This document shows, piece by piece, positions 7,790 to 17,051 of a stretch of DNA of 64,000 bases; the stretch's first letter is position 1; each line of letters opens with the position of its first letter. The notes under the pieces were generated by a model that worked only from the letters and a program-made list of their open reading frames with translations, ran no database searches and was not told where the DNA came from. The position numbers and the translations under genes were made by a program. This DNA comes from Ruminococcus sp. OA3 (GTDB taxonomy: Bacteria > Bacillota > Clostridia > Lachnospirales > Lachnospiraceae): NCBI RefSeq assembly GCF_022440845.1, contig NZ_JAKNTO010000001.1, forward strand, positions 2,232,001-2,296,000. Reading direction: 5' to 3'.

Positions 7790-9004
7790 ATGCACAAAGA
7801 AGAATCCTTGATTAGTGTAATTGTTCCAATATACAAAATTGATAGATATATTGGCAGATGTATAGAGAGCTTGATTGATCAAACATATGAAAATCTCGAA
7901 ATTATTTTGGTGGATGACGGTTCGTCCGACAGGTGTCCGGAAATATGCGATTTGTATGCTAAAAAAGATTCGCGTATAAAGGTTGTTCACAAAGAGAACG
8001 GTGGTTTAGTATCTGCCAGAAAAGCTGGTTTGGAAGCATCAACTGGAGAATATATAGGTTATGTGGATGGAGATGACTGGGTAGGTCCCGGTTTTTATGA
8101 GATGCTATATACGGAAATGATAGCATCAGAAGCGGATCTGACAGCTGCGGGGCATAGTAGGGATTTATTTGAAAAAAGCGAACATTTTTATAATTGTATT
8201 CCTGCTGGAGTCTATGAAGGCAGCCGATTAGATGATGTAAGAAAGACAATGATTTCATATAGTGATTTTTATAGACCGGGTATTATGACATATGTGTGGA
8301 ACAAGCTATTCAAACGAAACATTTTATGTGATGTACAGATGAAAGTAGACGACAGAATATCAATAGGTGAAGACGCGGCAGTGACATATCCGGCTCTTAT
8401 GAAATGTGAAAGACTCTGTATCACAGATAATGTAGCGTATCATTACCGTCAGAGAGAAGATTCCATGCTGAAACAAAATGCGGGATTTGAGACAGAGGCT
8501 CGGAAACTGAAACATTTATATGCATTTATGAGTTCTTTTGCAGCCCAGTATGATAAGGTTTATAGATTACAGGAACAGATTAATGATTATGTATTAGGAA
8601 TCTGTATTATGAGGTCTGGCGGAGGTCTTCCTGTCGATCGATGCATTGATGCTTTCTCTACATATGACAATACTTACTATGGTAAAAATGTTGTTGTTTA
8701 CAGTGCAGGTACATTTGGACAGCAGCTTGTAAATCGTTTTAAGGAGAGTAAACACTGTAATGTCATCGGTTGGATAGATGATGATTATCGGGAATACCGG
8801 CGTTGCTGTATGGATGTGGATTCGGTAGAGAGTATCACGCAGAGGTCGTTTGATTATGTTTTGATTGCAACGGTAGATAACATTGTTGGAGAAAAAATAG
8901 CAAAACGATTGCTTGATTATGGTATTTCCAGAAAAAGGATTCTCACTGTGGAATGTCCTGAAAATGAGAGAGAAGAGCTGATAAAACAGTATTTAAAGGA
9001 TTGA
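7790..9004 (+). CDS. GT2 glycosyltransferase with a C-terminal Rossmann-like extension
   Basis: A GT-A inverting glycosyltransferase. Residues 5-110 carry SVIVPIYKIDRYIGRCIESL, VDDGSSD near 42 and the DGDDW metal-binding motif near 93. Residues about 295-404 form a second module beginning KNVVVYSAGTFGQQLVNRF, a glycine-rich Rossmann-type opening, then VIGWIDDD and VLIATVDN. This resembles the nucleotide-binding half of sugar-modifying enzymes, but its function is unknown. It likely acts at the inner face of the membrane on the growing lipid-linked repeat. The stop overlaps the next start (TGATG), indicating coupling. Confidence 0.88.
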   Translation: MHKEESLISVIVPIYKIDRYIGRCIESLIDQTYENLEIILVDDGSSDRCPEICDLYAKKDSRIKVVHKENGGLVSARKAGLEASTGEYIGYVDGDDWVGPGFYEMLYTEMIASEADLTAAGHSRDLFEKSEHFYNCIPAGVYEGSRLDDVRKTMISYSDFYRPGIMTYVWNKLFKRNILCDVQMKVDDRISIGEDAAVTYPALMKCERLCITDNVAYHYRQREDSMLKQNAGFETEARKLKHLYAFMSSFAAQYDKVYRLQEQINDYVLGICIMRSGGGLPVDRCIDAFSTYDNTYYGKNVVVYSAGTFGQQLVNRFKESKHCNVIGWIDDDYREYRRCCMDVDSVESITQRSFDYVLIATVDNIVGEKIAKRLLDYGISRKRILTVECPENEREELIKQYLKD

Positions 9005-9786
9005 TGGTGAGAGAGATGAATGAATTTGCAGGAAGGATATCTGCAGCAGCTTTGGGAAAAACATGGCTTTTTTCTGTAGGACAGGCAGGATATATTGTGA
9101 AAAGCAGCAGCGGGCAGCTTTTGGGAATTGATATGTACTTAACAGACTGTGTAGAAAGAGTAGAAGGCCATATGGGATACAAAAGAATGCTTCCTAAGAT
9201 TTTATTCCCATCAGAATTGGAGTTTGATGTTATTATCACAACGCATTCACACAGAGATCATTTTGATTCTGATGCAATTCCACTATTAATGGCAAACAGA
9301 AGGACACAGTTATACGCAGCGGCAGATTGTAAAAAAGATATCCGAAGATTAGAAATGAGTGATGAAAGAATTCAGTACGTGGTATCGGGTGAAAGTTATG
9401 TGAATGGAGATTTTTCTTTGCATTTTATAAATTGCGATCACGGAGTCGATGTACCGGATGCAGTTGGTGTTGTTGTTACGGTTGATGGAAAAAAAATCCT
9501 GGAAGTGGGAGATACTTGTTTGCGGCTTGACAGAAAAGACGAGTATCTTAGTGAGGGGCCGTTTGATGTAATGATAGCTCCAATCAACGGTGCTTTTGGA
9601 AACTTAAATGAACGGGAATGTGCTCAGCTTGCGGATATTTTAAAGCCGAAGTTTTTGGTTCCATGCCATTATGGAATGTTTGCATCACACGGAGGGGATC
9701 CCGGAATGTTTTTTAACATTATGAAGGAAGAATATACACTAAACAAATTTCTGATTATGATGCAAGGAGAATGCGTTGAAATATAA
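9004..9786 (+). CDS. Metallo-beta-lactamase-fold hydrolase, UlaG-like
   Basis: About 260 residues with the metal-binding THSHRDHFDSDAI motif near residue 80, a further CDHGVDVP near 145, an Asp ligand region LEVGDTCLRLD near 168 and a late VPCHYGMF near 220. The order of ligands fits the UlaG-type branch of the MBL fold. ATG 9004 overlaps the preceding TGA by one base; ATG 9016 is an alternative. A hydrolase of this fold is uncommon in polysaccharide operons. Together with the next two genes (ATP-grasp, SDR) it may make an unusual acyl or carboxylate substituent, but the substrate cannot be read from sequence. Confidence 0.75.
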   Translation: MVREMNEFAGRISAAALGKTWLFSVGQAGYIVKSSSGQLLGIDMYLTDCVERVEGHMGYKRMLPKILFPSELEFDVIITTHSHRDHFDSDAIPLLMANRRTQLYAAADCKKDIRRLEMSDERIQYVVSGESYVNGDFSLHFINCDHGVDVPDAVGVVVTVDGKKILEVGDTCLRLDRKDEYLSEGPFDVMIAPINGAFGNLNERECAQLADILKPKFLVPCHYGMFASHGGDPGMFFNIMKEEYTLNKFLIMMQGECVEI

Positions 9787-9828
9787 GCCGTAAAATTAGA
9801 AAATATAGATTTAAAGGAGAAGAGCGGT

Positions 9829-11121
9829 ATGGATAAAGCATTTGAAGGAAAAAAACTATTAATTCTTGGAGGAAATCCGGAGACAACTCCCCTTGTGGAA
9901 ATAGCGAATAGCATGGGAATTAAAACAATCGTATCTAGTGGAAGACATACCGATCCGGCAAAAAAAGCAGCATGGAAATCCTATGATGTGGATGGAATGG
10001 ATGTTCCGGGACTGATTGCACTGGCAAGAGATGAACAGATAGATGGGGTGCTTGTAGGTGTTGCCGACGTGCTTGTCCCTTCTTATTGCAAAGTATGTAA
10101 TGCGTTGGAACTTCCATGTTATGCAACACAGCAAATTGTGGATGTGTTTGCATTTAAAGATGTATTTAAAACAACCTGTGAAAGATATGGAGTGCATGGT
10201 ATTCCGGAATATTATCTGGATCCAGAGATGAAAAGGGAGGATTTGGATAAAATCAGATATCCGGTCATGATAAAGCCGGTTGATAATGGTGGGGGTGTCG
10301 GGATGACAGTCGCATATAATGAAGCTGAACTTAAAGAGGGTGTAAAAAAGGCTCTGGATGCCTCTAACAAAAAGCGTTTTATTGTTGAAAAGTATATGCT
10401 TTGTGATGATATGGGAATGTATTATACGTTTAAGGATGGTTACTGCAGTGCTTCCTGTATTTATGACCGATATACGACAGATGAGCAGCCGGGATTGAGC
10501 CGTGTGTGCTTGGGAGGCACGTATCCTTCTAAACATCTTGATGAATACTTTTTACGTATGCATGAAAATGCAGTTCGGATGTTTAAAGAAATTGGAATTA
10601 AGAATGGCGTATTAATGCTTTCCGGATTTTATGAAAACGGAGAGTTTTACGTATATGATACAGGATTTCGTTTGCAGGGGGAAGCACCGCATCTTCTCAT
10701 GAAAGCAATTCATGGATTTGACCAGAGAGAAATGTTGATTTGTTTTGCATTGACCGGATCAGAAGGCAATATTGATCTGGAAACAGATGATATGGCCAGG
10801 CTTCGTGGTAAATGGGCAAGTACGCTATGGTTTCTGCTAAAGCAGGGAAGGATAGCTAAGATTGAAGGTCTGGACAATATCAAGGGTGACGAGAGAGTTG
10901 TGGCAAATATTCAAAGACTTTACGCAGGAGATGTCGTTGTACCAGAATGGATTGGAAACGAGAAGCAGGTATTGACCAGGATGTATCTGGTATGCGATAC
11001 GAAAGAAGAACTGGCAGAATGCTTAAAAGAGTATCAGGACAAAGTGAAAGTTTATGATGTCAACGGAAACAACATGGTCCTTAATGGTTTTGATGTAGAT
11101 ATTGCGTTGGAATTGAAGTAA
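9829..11121 (+). CDS. ATP-grasp carboxylate ligase
   Basis: A 430-residue ATP-grasp protein. The pre-ATP-grasp Rossmann-like domain starts GKKLLILGGNPETTPLVE; the ATP-binding domain spans about 120-320 with YPVMIKPVDNGGGVGM near residue 144 and the glutamate of FIVEKYML near 184. A typical C-terminal region follows. ATP-grasp enzymes couple a carboxylate, through an acyl-phosphate, to an amine or thiol. With the amino-sugar enzymes of this operon, an amide-linked substituent on an amino sugar is a reasonable inference. Shine-Dalgarno aaaggaga precedes ATG 9829. Substrates are unknown. Confidence 0.85.
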   Translation: MDKAFEGKKLLILGGNPETTPLVEIANSMGIKTIVSSGRHTDPAKKAAWKSYDVDGMDVPGLIALARDEQIDGVLVGVADVLVPSYCKVCNALELPCYATQQIVDVFAFKDVFKTTCERYGVHGIPEYYLDPEMKREDLDKIRYPVMIKPVDNGGGVGMTVAYNEAELKEGVKKALDASNKKRFIVEKYMLCDDMGMYYTFKDGYCSASCIYDRYTTDEQPGLSRVCLGGTYPSKHLDEYFLRMHENAVRMFKEIGIKNGVLMLSGFYENGEFYVYDTGFRLQGEAPHLLMKAIHGFDQREMLICFALTGSEGNIDLETDDMARLRGKWASTLWFLLKQGRIAKIEGLDNIKGDERVVANIQRLYAGDVVVPEWIGNEKQVLTRMYLVCDTKEELAECLKEYQDKVKVYDVNGNNMVLNGFDVDIALELK

Positions 11122-11143
11122 GCATAATTCATAGGGAGAAATC

Positions 11144-11914
11144 ATGGAATTGCATAGATTAAAAGACAAGGTTATTGTGATCTCAGGCGGAACAAAAGGT
11201 GTCGGAAAAACAATGGCGGAGGTTTGTGGAAGGGAAGGCGCAAAGGTTGTTATAGGCGGAAGAGACGAAAAAGCAGCAAAAGAAGCATTAAGAAATGTAA
11301 AAATTTTCGGTTCGGAAGGGATTTTTGTACATACAGATTTATTGAAGGTTGAAGATTGCATGAAGCTATTTGATAAAGCATATGAAACATATGGGAAAAT
11401 TGATGGTTTTTTTAACTATGCAGGGGTAACTCCAGTTAGTCCTTTGGATTCCTGCAGTGAGGAAACATTTGACTGGATTATGGATGTGAATTTTAAATCA
11501 TGTTTCTTCTGTTGTCAGCAGGCAATCAAATATATGAGAAAGACTGGCGGTGGTAGCATCGTTCTTACCGGTTCCGCGCATGCATGGGGAGGACAAAAAG
11601 ACAGAGCGGCATATGCGTGCTCGAAGGGTGTGTTACGTACACTAATGGAGCACATTGCTCATAATTATGCGGTAGAGCAGATAAGGTGTAATTACCTGAC
11701 GTTGGGATGGACGCCTACAGAAGGGGAGGTGGAGCTACGAAAAAGACTGGGTGAAAGTGAAGCAGAACTGCGAAAAAGAGCAGCTGCTATCCTCCCATTG
11801 GGACGTATGTGTGAAAGAAATGATTATGTAGAAGCCATTATTTATATGTTAAGTGATGCGAGTGCAATGATGACCGGAAGTACATTTAGGGTAACAGCGG
11901 GAGAGTATATCTAA
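11144..11914 (+). CDS. Short-chain dehydrogenase/reductase (FabG-like)
   Basis: A classical SDR of 256 residues. The NAD(P)-binding GGTKGVGKTMAE is near residue 15, a variant NYAG (normally NNAG) near 91, the catalytic Ser region VLTGSAHAWGG near 143 and YACSKG with the catalytic Tyr and Lys near 157. It would oxidise or reduce a hydroxyl/keto group on a small acyl or sugar substrate. It follows the MBL and ATP-grasp genes and its stop overlaps the next ATG (TAATG), so the four are co-expressed. The precise substrate is not inferable. Confidence 0.88.
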   Translation: MELHRLKDKVIVISGGTKGVGKTMAEVCGREGAKVVIGGRDEKAAKEALRNVKIFGSEGIFVHTDLLKVEDCMKLFDKAYETYGKIDGFFNYAGVTPVSPLDSCSEETFDWIMDVNFKSCFFCCQQAIKYMRKTGGGSIVLTGSAHAWGGQKDRAAYACSKGVLRTLMEHIAHNYAVEQIRCNYLTLGWTPTEGEVELRKRLGESEAELRKRAAAILPLGRMCERNDYVEAIIYMLSDASAMMTGSTFRVTAGEYI

Positions 11915-12450
11915 TGAACATAAGCAGAATGGTCAGATCAATACGTTTTTTTATGTTTTTTGATCAAATGAAAAGAGCTAATTATGCCAGAAAAAAGAAA
12001 ATATTTCATCATGTGGGAAAAAATGTACGTTTGCCTGCAATGCTTGTACCGTTACATGCAGAATTGATTTCGTTTCATAATAATATTGAAGTTGCATCGG
12101 GTGTTAAATTCGTAGTGCATGATGCCATTCACGGGGTATTGAATTTTAAATATCATGGAATTAAGGAGAGTAAAGAGTACACGGAACAGTTTGGTTGTAT
12201 TGAGATTATGGACAATGTGTTTATTGGCACAGGAACAATTATACTTGGAAATGTCAAAATAGGTTCAAATGTTGTGATAGGGGCTAATAGTCTGGTTACC
12301 AAGGACATTCCGGGAGGAACTGTTTTTGCAGGAAGTCCGGCAAAAATAATAGGAACTTTTGATGATTTAGTTGCAAAACGGAAAAGGGTCAGAAAATACA
12401 CATCTTGTGAAAAGGCATGGGAAGAATTTCAGAAAAAGTATACGGACTAA
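11914..12450 (+). CDS. Left-handed beta-helix (hexapeptide-repeat) acyltransferase
   Basis: A 178-residue protein ending in isoleucine-patch hexapeptides (VFIGTGTIILGNVKIGSNVV, then IGANSLVTKDIPGGTVFAGSPAKIIG), characteristic of CysE/NodL/MaT-type O- or N-acetyltransferases that use acetyl-CoA. The N-terminal third is basic and lacks repeats. It probably acetylates a sugar of the operon 1 repeat unit. It is coupled to the SDR gene by a one-base overlap. Confidence 0.85.
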   Translation: MNISRMVRSIRFFMFFDQMKRANYARKKKIFHHVGKNVRLPAMLVPLHAELISFHNNIEVASGVKFVVHDAIHGVLNFKYHGIKESKEYTEQFGCIEIMDNVFIGTGTIILGNVKIGSNVVIGANSLVTKDIPGGTVFAGSPAKIIGTFDDLVAKRKRVRKYTSCEKAWEEFQKKYTD

Positions 12451-12474
12451 ATTTATTAATGAGGAGAATACGAA

Positions 12475-13335
12475 ATGTCTGCGGTGGCTAATATAAATAT
12501 TCCACACCCTTATAGTGAGATGGGGGATTATGAGGAAAAATTTAGGTTAAAAGAAACGCATGATGAAATGCTAGAATTATTGCTTATCTTTGATACATTT
12601 TGCAGAAAAAATAAAATTTATTATTCTCTTGCTGATGGGACTCTGTTAGGAGCTTTCAGACATGGGGATTTTATTCCTTGGGATGACGATGCAGATGTAA
12701 TGGTAACTCGAGGGGAATATGATAAAATTCGTAAAGCGATACAACAAGATTCCTCAGTGCGCTTATTAAAGATTCATTTTTTAGATCGGATTACCGCACC
12801 AGGATTTGATATTAAAAAGGTGTACATTGATTTGTTCATCAATGAAGATATGCCTAAAAGTTCTATTGTATTTATGTGGAAAAAGTTTAAGACGCAATTT
12901 CTACGTATATACTTTAATAATAGTAATGTTAGAAATGTCAGGCATGATAAGTTCAACAGATTCTATAGAATATTACGACAAATTGCGGAATCGGTGTTAA
13001 GAGTGATTGCAATACTTGTGATTGGAAAGCGAGATGTTTTTGAATTAAATGATAAGACTGTAGCCATTAAGAGTCATCAATCATCAGGACTGTATACTAG
13101 ATATACATCTAGGATGTATGAAACAAGTAGAAGATTTAATATTGAAAGTTATAACTCCGGATATGTAGATGTACTTTTTCGTGGTGAAAGGTTAATGGCA
13201 ATTAAGAATGCCCATACATTTCTAAAAGAAATGTATGGAGACTACAATAAGTTATTGCCAGAGGGAAAAAGAAAGCCGGAGCATCCTGTTAATATGATGG
13301 ATTCTCCAGATAGTTGTATAAAGTGGTACAACTAG
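12475..13335 (+). CDS. LicD-family phosphotransferase
   Basis: A 286-residue LicD protein. The defining motif IYYSLADGTLLGAFRHGDFIP continues into WDDDADVMV around residues 43-74, with the metal-binding aspartates. LicD enzymes of the nucleotidyltransferase fold move phosphocholine or related phospho-groups from CDP-activated donors to sugars. The TagD homologue three genes on can make CDP-glycerol, so a phosphoglycerol-type decoration is an attractive inference. No choline kinase or uptake gene is present in the window. Shine-Dalgarno gaggag precedes ATG 12475. Confidence 0.9.
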   Translation: MSAVANINIPHPYSEMGDYEEKFRLKETHDEMLELLLIFDTFCRKNKIYYSLADGTLLGAFRHGDFIPWDDDADVMVTRGEYDKIRKAIQQDSSVRLLKIHFLDRITAPGFDIKKVYIDLFINEDMPKSSIVFMWKKFKTQFLRIYFNNSNVRNVRHDKFNRFYRILRQIAESVLRVIAILVIGKRDVFELNDKTVAIKSHQSSGLYTRYTSRMYETSRRFNIESYNSGYVDVLFRGERLMAIKNAHTFLKEMYGDYNKLLPEGKRKPEHPVNMMDSPDSCIKWYN

Positions 13336-13347
13336 AGAGACTAGACT

Positions 13348-14202
13348 ATGAATTTATTAAAGATAAAAGATACATATCAGTATGCTATGCACGGAAATGG
13401 TGCATATAAAGGACTTCGACAGACGAATACAGAAGATGCATTGATCTATTGGTACCGAAAAGGTGTCCGGATTTTTGAGATTGATATGGCTAAGACGTCT
13501 GATAGTGAGTATGTAGCTGTGGCCCATCATCTTAACAAAAAAGATTTGCGAAGGTTGGAAATTTTTGATTTGCCAGAGAATTGTACTTCTAAATGGTTTA
13601 TGGGACACAAGTTATTTTCAATATCTACAAAAGGATTAAAGCCATTATCTATGGGACTTATTATTGAGTTGTTAATTAAATATAACGATATGATTGTGAT
13701 GCTGGATTTGTTTGGGCTCTTTACGAGTGAAGAGACAGCTATGTTTGTAGAAAATTTATCGCAATATATTGGCAATAATGTGGAAATCTGGGATAGACTT
13801 TTGATTGAATCGTATAACAAGGAAATGGTCATGGGCATTCAAAATGTGACGGCGAGGGCCAATATTATAGCATGTGTGCGATTTGAGAAGAATGAGGATG
13901 ATAAGACTACAATAACACCTCAGGAGTTGTTGGAAAAAAATATTCGGTTTATTTCTTATCCTTGGTACTGTACATTAAAGCATCCCGGGGAGATAGAAAA
14001 TTTTTCAAAAAATGGAATAACAGTTTTCTCAAGGACAAAAGATAACACGCTTGATATGAGACTGAAAAGAGCAGGTGTGAGTGTCAACATTATTGCTCAG
14101 AGGTATGATGGTGGCAGGATTATATACCAGTATCCACTTTATATGATGTCTTATCTTAAAAGAATATTTATAAAAGTGTATATCAAATTAAGGTATCGTT
14201 GA
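13348..14202 (+). CDS. Glycerophosphodiester phosphodiesterase-like protein
   Basis: A 284-residue protein of the PI-PLC/GDPD TIM-barrel type. The opening reads YAMHGNGAYKGLRQTNTEDAL (where classical enzymes have HRG...PENT), then GVRIFEIDMAKTSD with the Glu-x-Asp metal site near residue 47 and VAVAHH with the second histidine near 60. The departure from HRG makes the exact activity uncertain. It may cleave or transfer glycerophosphate groups. It sits between licD and tagD homologues, which supports a role in a phosphoglycerol side group. Confidence 0.7.
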   Translation: MNLLKIKDTYQYAMHGNGAYKGLRQTNTEDALIYWYRKGVRIFEIDMAKTSDSEYVAVAHHLNKKDLRRLEIFDLPENCTSKWFMGHKLFSISTKGLKPLSMGLIIELLIKYNDMIVMLDLFGLFTSEETAMFVENLSQYIGNNVEIWDRLLIESYNKEMVMGIQNVTARANIIACVRFEKNEDDKTTITPQELLEKNIRFISYPWYCTLKHPGEIENFSKNGITVFSRTKDNTLDMRLKRAGVSVNIIAQRYDGGRIIYQYPLYMMSYLKRIFIKVYIKLRYR

Positions 14203-14239
14203 TATTTAAATGTATAGAAGTGAGTAAGAGGAGTTTAAA

Positions 14240-15307
14240 ATGATGGATTTTTGCTTTGTTGTGCCGGTATATAAGGTACCATATGATTTGCTTCAAAATT
14301 GTATAGACAGTATTATCGGACAGACGCATAAAAATATTGAGCTTATTCTTGTTGATGATGGTTCACCTGATGATTGTGGGAAACTGTGCGATGAAAATGC
14401 TCTAAAGGATGAACGGATAAAAGTGATCCACAAAAAGAACGGTGGTTTATCTGATGCTAGAAATGCGGGAACGAAAGCATGCCAGTCTAAATGGATTACT
14501 TATGTAGATGGCGATGATTGGGTAGATAAAAACTTCGCAGAATCTTTTTTGAGAAGAATTGAAAGCCAAAAAGAACTAGCGGATTTTTATATTTATAATG
14601 GATATAGAAATTATGCGCAGCAGCAGGTTGCCTGTACTCCCTATTATGAGGATGGAAAAAGATTCGTTTCCTATGCAGAACGTGAGGAATTGCAGAAAGA
14701 GTGCTGTCTTGTTCCAACTCGTAACAATGGTGATCAGCTTTTTATTGGCTCCGGATGGGCAAAGGTATTTGATATAGATTTTATACGTTTAAATGATCTT
14801 TATTTTACTATTGTTCCATATGGTGAAGATAGTATTTATTTTTTATACGCAGTAGAACAAGCCGACATAGTTGAATATGTTTCACGGCCAGTATATCATT
14901 ACCGCGATACAGAAGGAGGTATGGTTAACGGGTTTAGAAAAAATGCTGACTATGAACAGGATATATATGTTAAAGAGATATTTCAGTTTGCTAAAAAACA
15001 TCAAAAAAAGGAATCATTTATAGATACTCTGTATTTAAGGGTATTTATAGCAATGCAAAGATGTGTAAGTCAGAAATTCTTTAATGACAAGAATCCGGAT
15101 GGGCTATTTAAACGGTGGAAAGATAATATAGATTTCTTTAAAAAATCACCATATAAAGACATATACAGGCATATTAAGTCTGGCGACTTAAACAGAAATA
15201 GTAAGATTAAATTTTGGCTGTTGAGATTTAAGCTTTATGGTCTTATGAACTTTTCAAGAAATATATATAACAGGAAGCATGGGAAAAAAATGTGTGAGAG
15301 GAAGTAA
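14240..15307 (+). CDS. GT2 family glycosyltransferase
   Basis: A 355-residue GT-A glycosyltransferase. The nucleotide-sugar-binding N-terminus reads FVVPVYKVPYDLLQNCIDSI, VDDGSPDD lies near residue 38 and the DGDDW metal motif near 92. The C-terminal third is variable and basic, consistent with peripheral membrane association. It adds one sugar to the operon 1 repeat unit; donor and linkage are not predictable. Shine-Dalgarno aagaggag precedes ATG 14240. Confidence 0.9.
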   Translation: MMDFCFVVPVYKVPYDLLQNCIDSIIGQTHKNIELILVDDGSPDDCGKLCDENALKDERIKVIHKKNGGLSDARNAGTKACQSKWITYVDGDDWVDKNFAESFLRRIESQKELADFYIYNGYRNYAQQQVACTPYYEDGKRFVSYAEREELQKECCLVPTRNNGDQLFIGSGWAKVFDIDFIRLNDLYFTIVPYGEDSIYFLYAVEQADIVEYVSRPVYHYRDTEGGMVNGFRKNADYEQDIYVKEIFQFAKKHQKKESFIDTLYLRVFIAMQRCVSQKFFNDKNPDGLFKRWKDNIDFFKKSPYKDIYRHIKSGDLNRNSKIKFWLLRFKLYGLMNFSRNIYNRKHGKKMCERK

Positions 15308-15313
15308 AATAAT

Positions 15314-15721
15314 ATGAAAAAGGTTATTACCGTAGGAGTGTTTGATTATTTTCACCTTGGCCATCTAAGAGTATTTGAGAATGCTAAAAAATTAGGTGAT
15401 TATCTGATTGTTGCTGTTCAAGATGGCGATTGTATTTTGAAGACAAAACCTGATGCCAATGTTTTGTATACTACTGAGCAGAGAGTGCATATGGTAAGCG
15501 CTTTAAAAGTTGTAGATGAAGTAATAATTTATGAAGATGTTGATAAAACATTGCCAGATGTTGACTTTGATGTTTTTGCAATTGGCGAGGATCAAAATCA
15601 TATAGGATTCCAGCGAGCAGTAAAGTGGTGTCAAAAAAATAGAAAGGGAGTTATTCGTCTGCCCAGGACACCAGGAATTTGCTCTTCACAAATTAAGAAA
15701 CAGTTACAAAGTTTAAAATAA
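15314..15721 (+). CDS. tagD: Glycerol-3-phosphate cytidylyltransferase-like protein (TagD)
   Basis: A 135-residue cytidylyltransferase with the family's key motifs: HLGH (residues 16-19), YTTEQR near 56 and RTPGICSSQIKK near the end. TagD makes CDP-glycerol from CTP and glycerol 3-phosphate, the donor for teichoic-acid-like phosphoglycerol. Length and motifs fit, though the family includes enzymes for other phosphorylated alcohols. No TagB/TagF-type glycerophosphotransferase is present, leaving the LicD homologue as the candidate acceptor enzyme. Confidence 0.88.
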   Translation: MKKVITVGVFDYFHLGHLRVFENAKKLGDYLIVAVQDGDCILKTKPDANVLYTTEQRVHMVSALKVVDEVIIYEDVDKTLPDVDFDVFAIGEDQNHIGFQRAVKWCQKNRKGVIRLPRTPGICSSQIKKQLQSLK

Positions 15722-15765
15722 TATTATTTATAGAGAATTAAGATGATATTGAGGAGATAATTTAT

Positions 15766-15813
15766 ATGCACAATAGGAATGTATTAGACGGGTATTTAGG
15801 AGTACAGGAATGA
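15766..15813 (+). CDS. Possible 15-codon ORF coupled to the polymerase gene
   Basis: ATG 15766 preceded by a GAGGAG Shine-Dalgarno opens a 15-residue frame (MHNRNVLDGYLGVQE) whose TGA overlaps the polymerase ATG (ATGA at 15810-15813). This is a classic layout for translational coupling. It may be a decayed gene end or a coupling leader; there is no other support. Confidence 0.3.
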   Translation: MHNRNVLDGYLGVQE

Positions 15814-17051
15814 ATCATTCATGGTTAACAATTAAAAGAAGAACGGCCAATGAAACATTGTTTCTGGTAAGTATTTATTTGATGATTATCATGACGGTAT
15901 TCAATGGAAATATATATTTAGCCGGACTTTCCTTTGTTTGGTTTCCAAGTTTCCTTTTGCTTGGTGCAAGTTTTTTTATGAAAAAGCACTTTCAAGGGAA
16001 GTTAAATTTATTAGTGGTTTTTCTTGGGATTTCAGCGGCGTTATCCACATATCTTTCTAAAATTGAATTAAATCAATCAACATTTATAAATTTAGAGTTT
16101 TGTATACTTTCCTACGTGATTATCTCAAATGTTGTTTTGTCGGATGACACGTTTAATATGATTCTGAAGTTTTATGTGAATTTCGGTTTTTTATTATGTG
16201 TGGTGCTTATATTTAATTACATATTTTCTGTTGGAATACAGGTGTTTAATGCCAGTAATATAAGAGTTACTATTCAGTATTTTGGAATTGCAAAAGATGT
16301 AAATTATTTATCTGCATTTATACTCCCGACATTCGCTTATCATTTGTATGTAGGACTATTTGCAAGACGCAGAAGTTTATTAATGAAGGCAGCAATTATC
16401 TTTGTTGCTATGTTCATTGCTGGTTCACGGGCATGCTTCATGGCAATGATGCTTACCATGAGTATTATATTTATTAAAATGGTTTTTGATTCTGAGCATA
16501 AAATGAACAAACCATTAATTATAGCTGCTCTGATTATTGGTGGGATAGTTCTTTATGTAATAGTGTCAAAAAGTGCCATTTTTGCAAGAACTATGGATTT
16601 TGATAATTATACAAGTAACTCCAGGGTTACGATATGGACGTATGCAATGAATGGATTTTTTGCAAAACCGGTCATTGGAAGCGGGATTGAATCGGGGTCT
16701 TATTATTCTCTGTTGGATACTCAATGGAAAACACATAATTGTTTTATTGATATTTTAGTTGGACAGGGATTGATCGGAGCTTTTATTGTTCTGTGGATTT
16801 TTTGGGAACACAGAAAAGTGAATAGGGGGAATGGTGTGTTTATGGCCGGATTTATGATTTGCTTTTTTGTGCCACTATTTTTTGTTAATGGTTATGAGTG
16901 CGCCACATTTTGGATGCCGATGATAATATGTAGATATGTTTATAAAAAATGCAGAGAGACAAATGACATACTAACGTTGTTATATAAGCAAGATAACCGT
17001 GGGAGGAGAATGTATTATGAAGATAGGCATAGCAACAATTCATCATGCTAA
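15810..17051 (+). CDS. O-antigen polymerase/ligase-like membrane protein (Wzy)
   Basis: A 413-residue multi-pass protein with about ten hydrophobic segments and a long extracytoplasmic loop near residues 255-310 containing NSRVTIWTYAMNGFFAKPVIGSGIESG, the typical position of the polymerase loop in Wzy/WaaL proteins. Wzy polymerises lipid-linked repeat units outside the membrane. ATG 15810 has AGGAG upstream and overlaps the small upstream ORF. Its 3' end overlaps the pyruvyl transferase gene. Confidence 0.85.
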   Translation: MNHSWLTIKRRTANETLFLVSIYLMIIMTVFNGNIYLAGLSFVWFPSFLLLGASFFMKKHFQGKLNLLVVFLGISAALSTYLSKIELNQSTFINLEFCILSYVIISNVVLSDDTFNMILKFYVNFGFLLCVVLIFNYIFSVGIQVFNASNIRVTIQYFGIAKDVNYLSAFILPTFAYHLYVGLFARRRSLLMKAAIIFVAMFIAGSRACFMAMMLTMSIIFIKMVFDSEHKMNKPLIIAALIIGGIVLYVIVSKSAIFARTMDFDNYTSNSRVTIWTYAMNGFFAKPVIGSGIESGSYYSLLDTQWKTHNCFIDILVGQGLIGAFIVLWIFWEHRKVNRGNGVFMAGFMICFFVPLFFVNGYECATFWMPMIICRYVYKKCRETNDILTLLYKQDNRGRRMYYEDRHSNNSSC

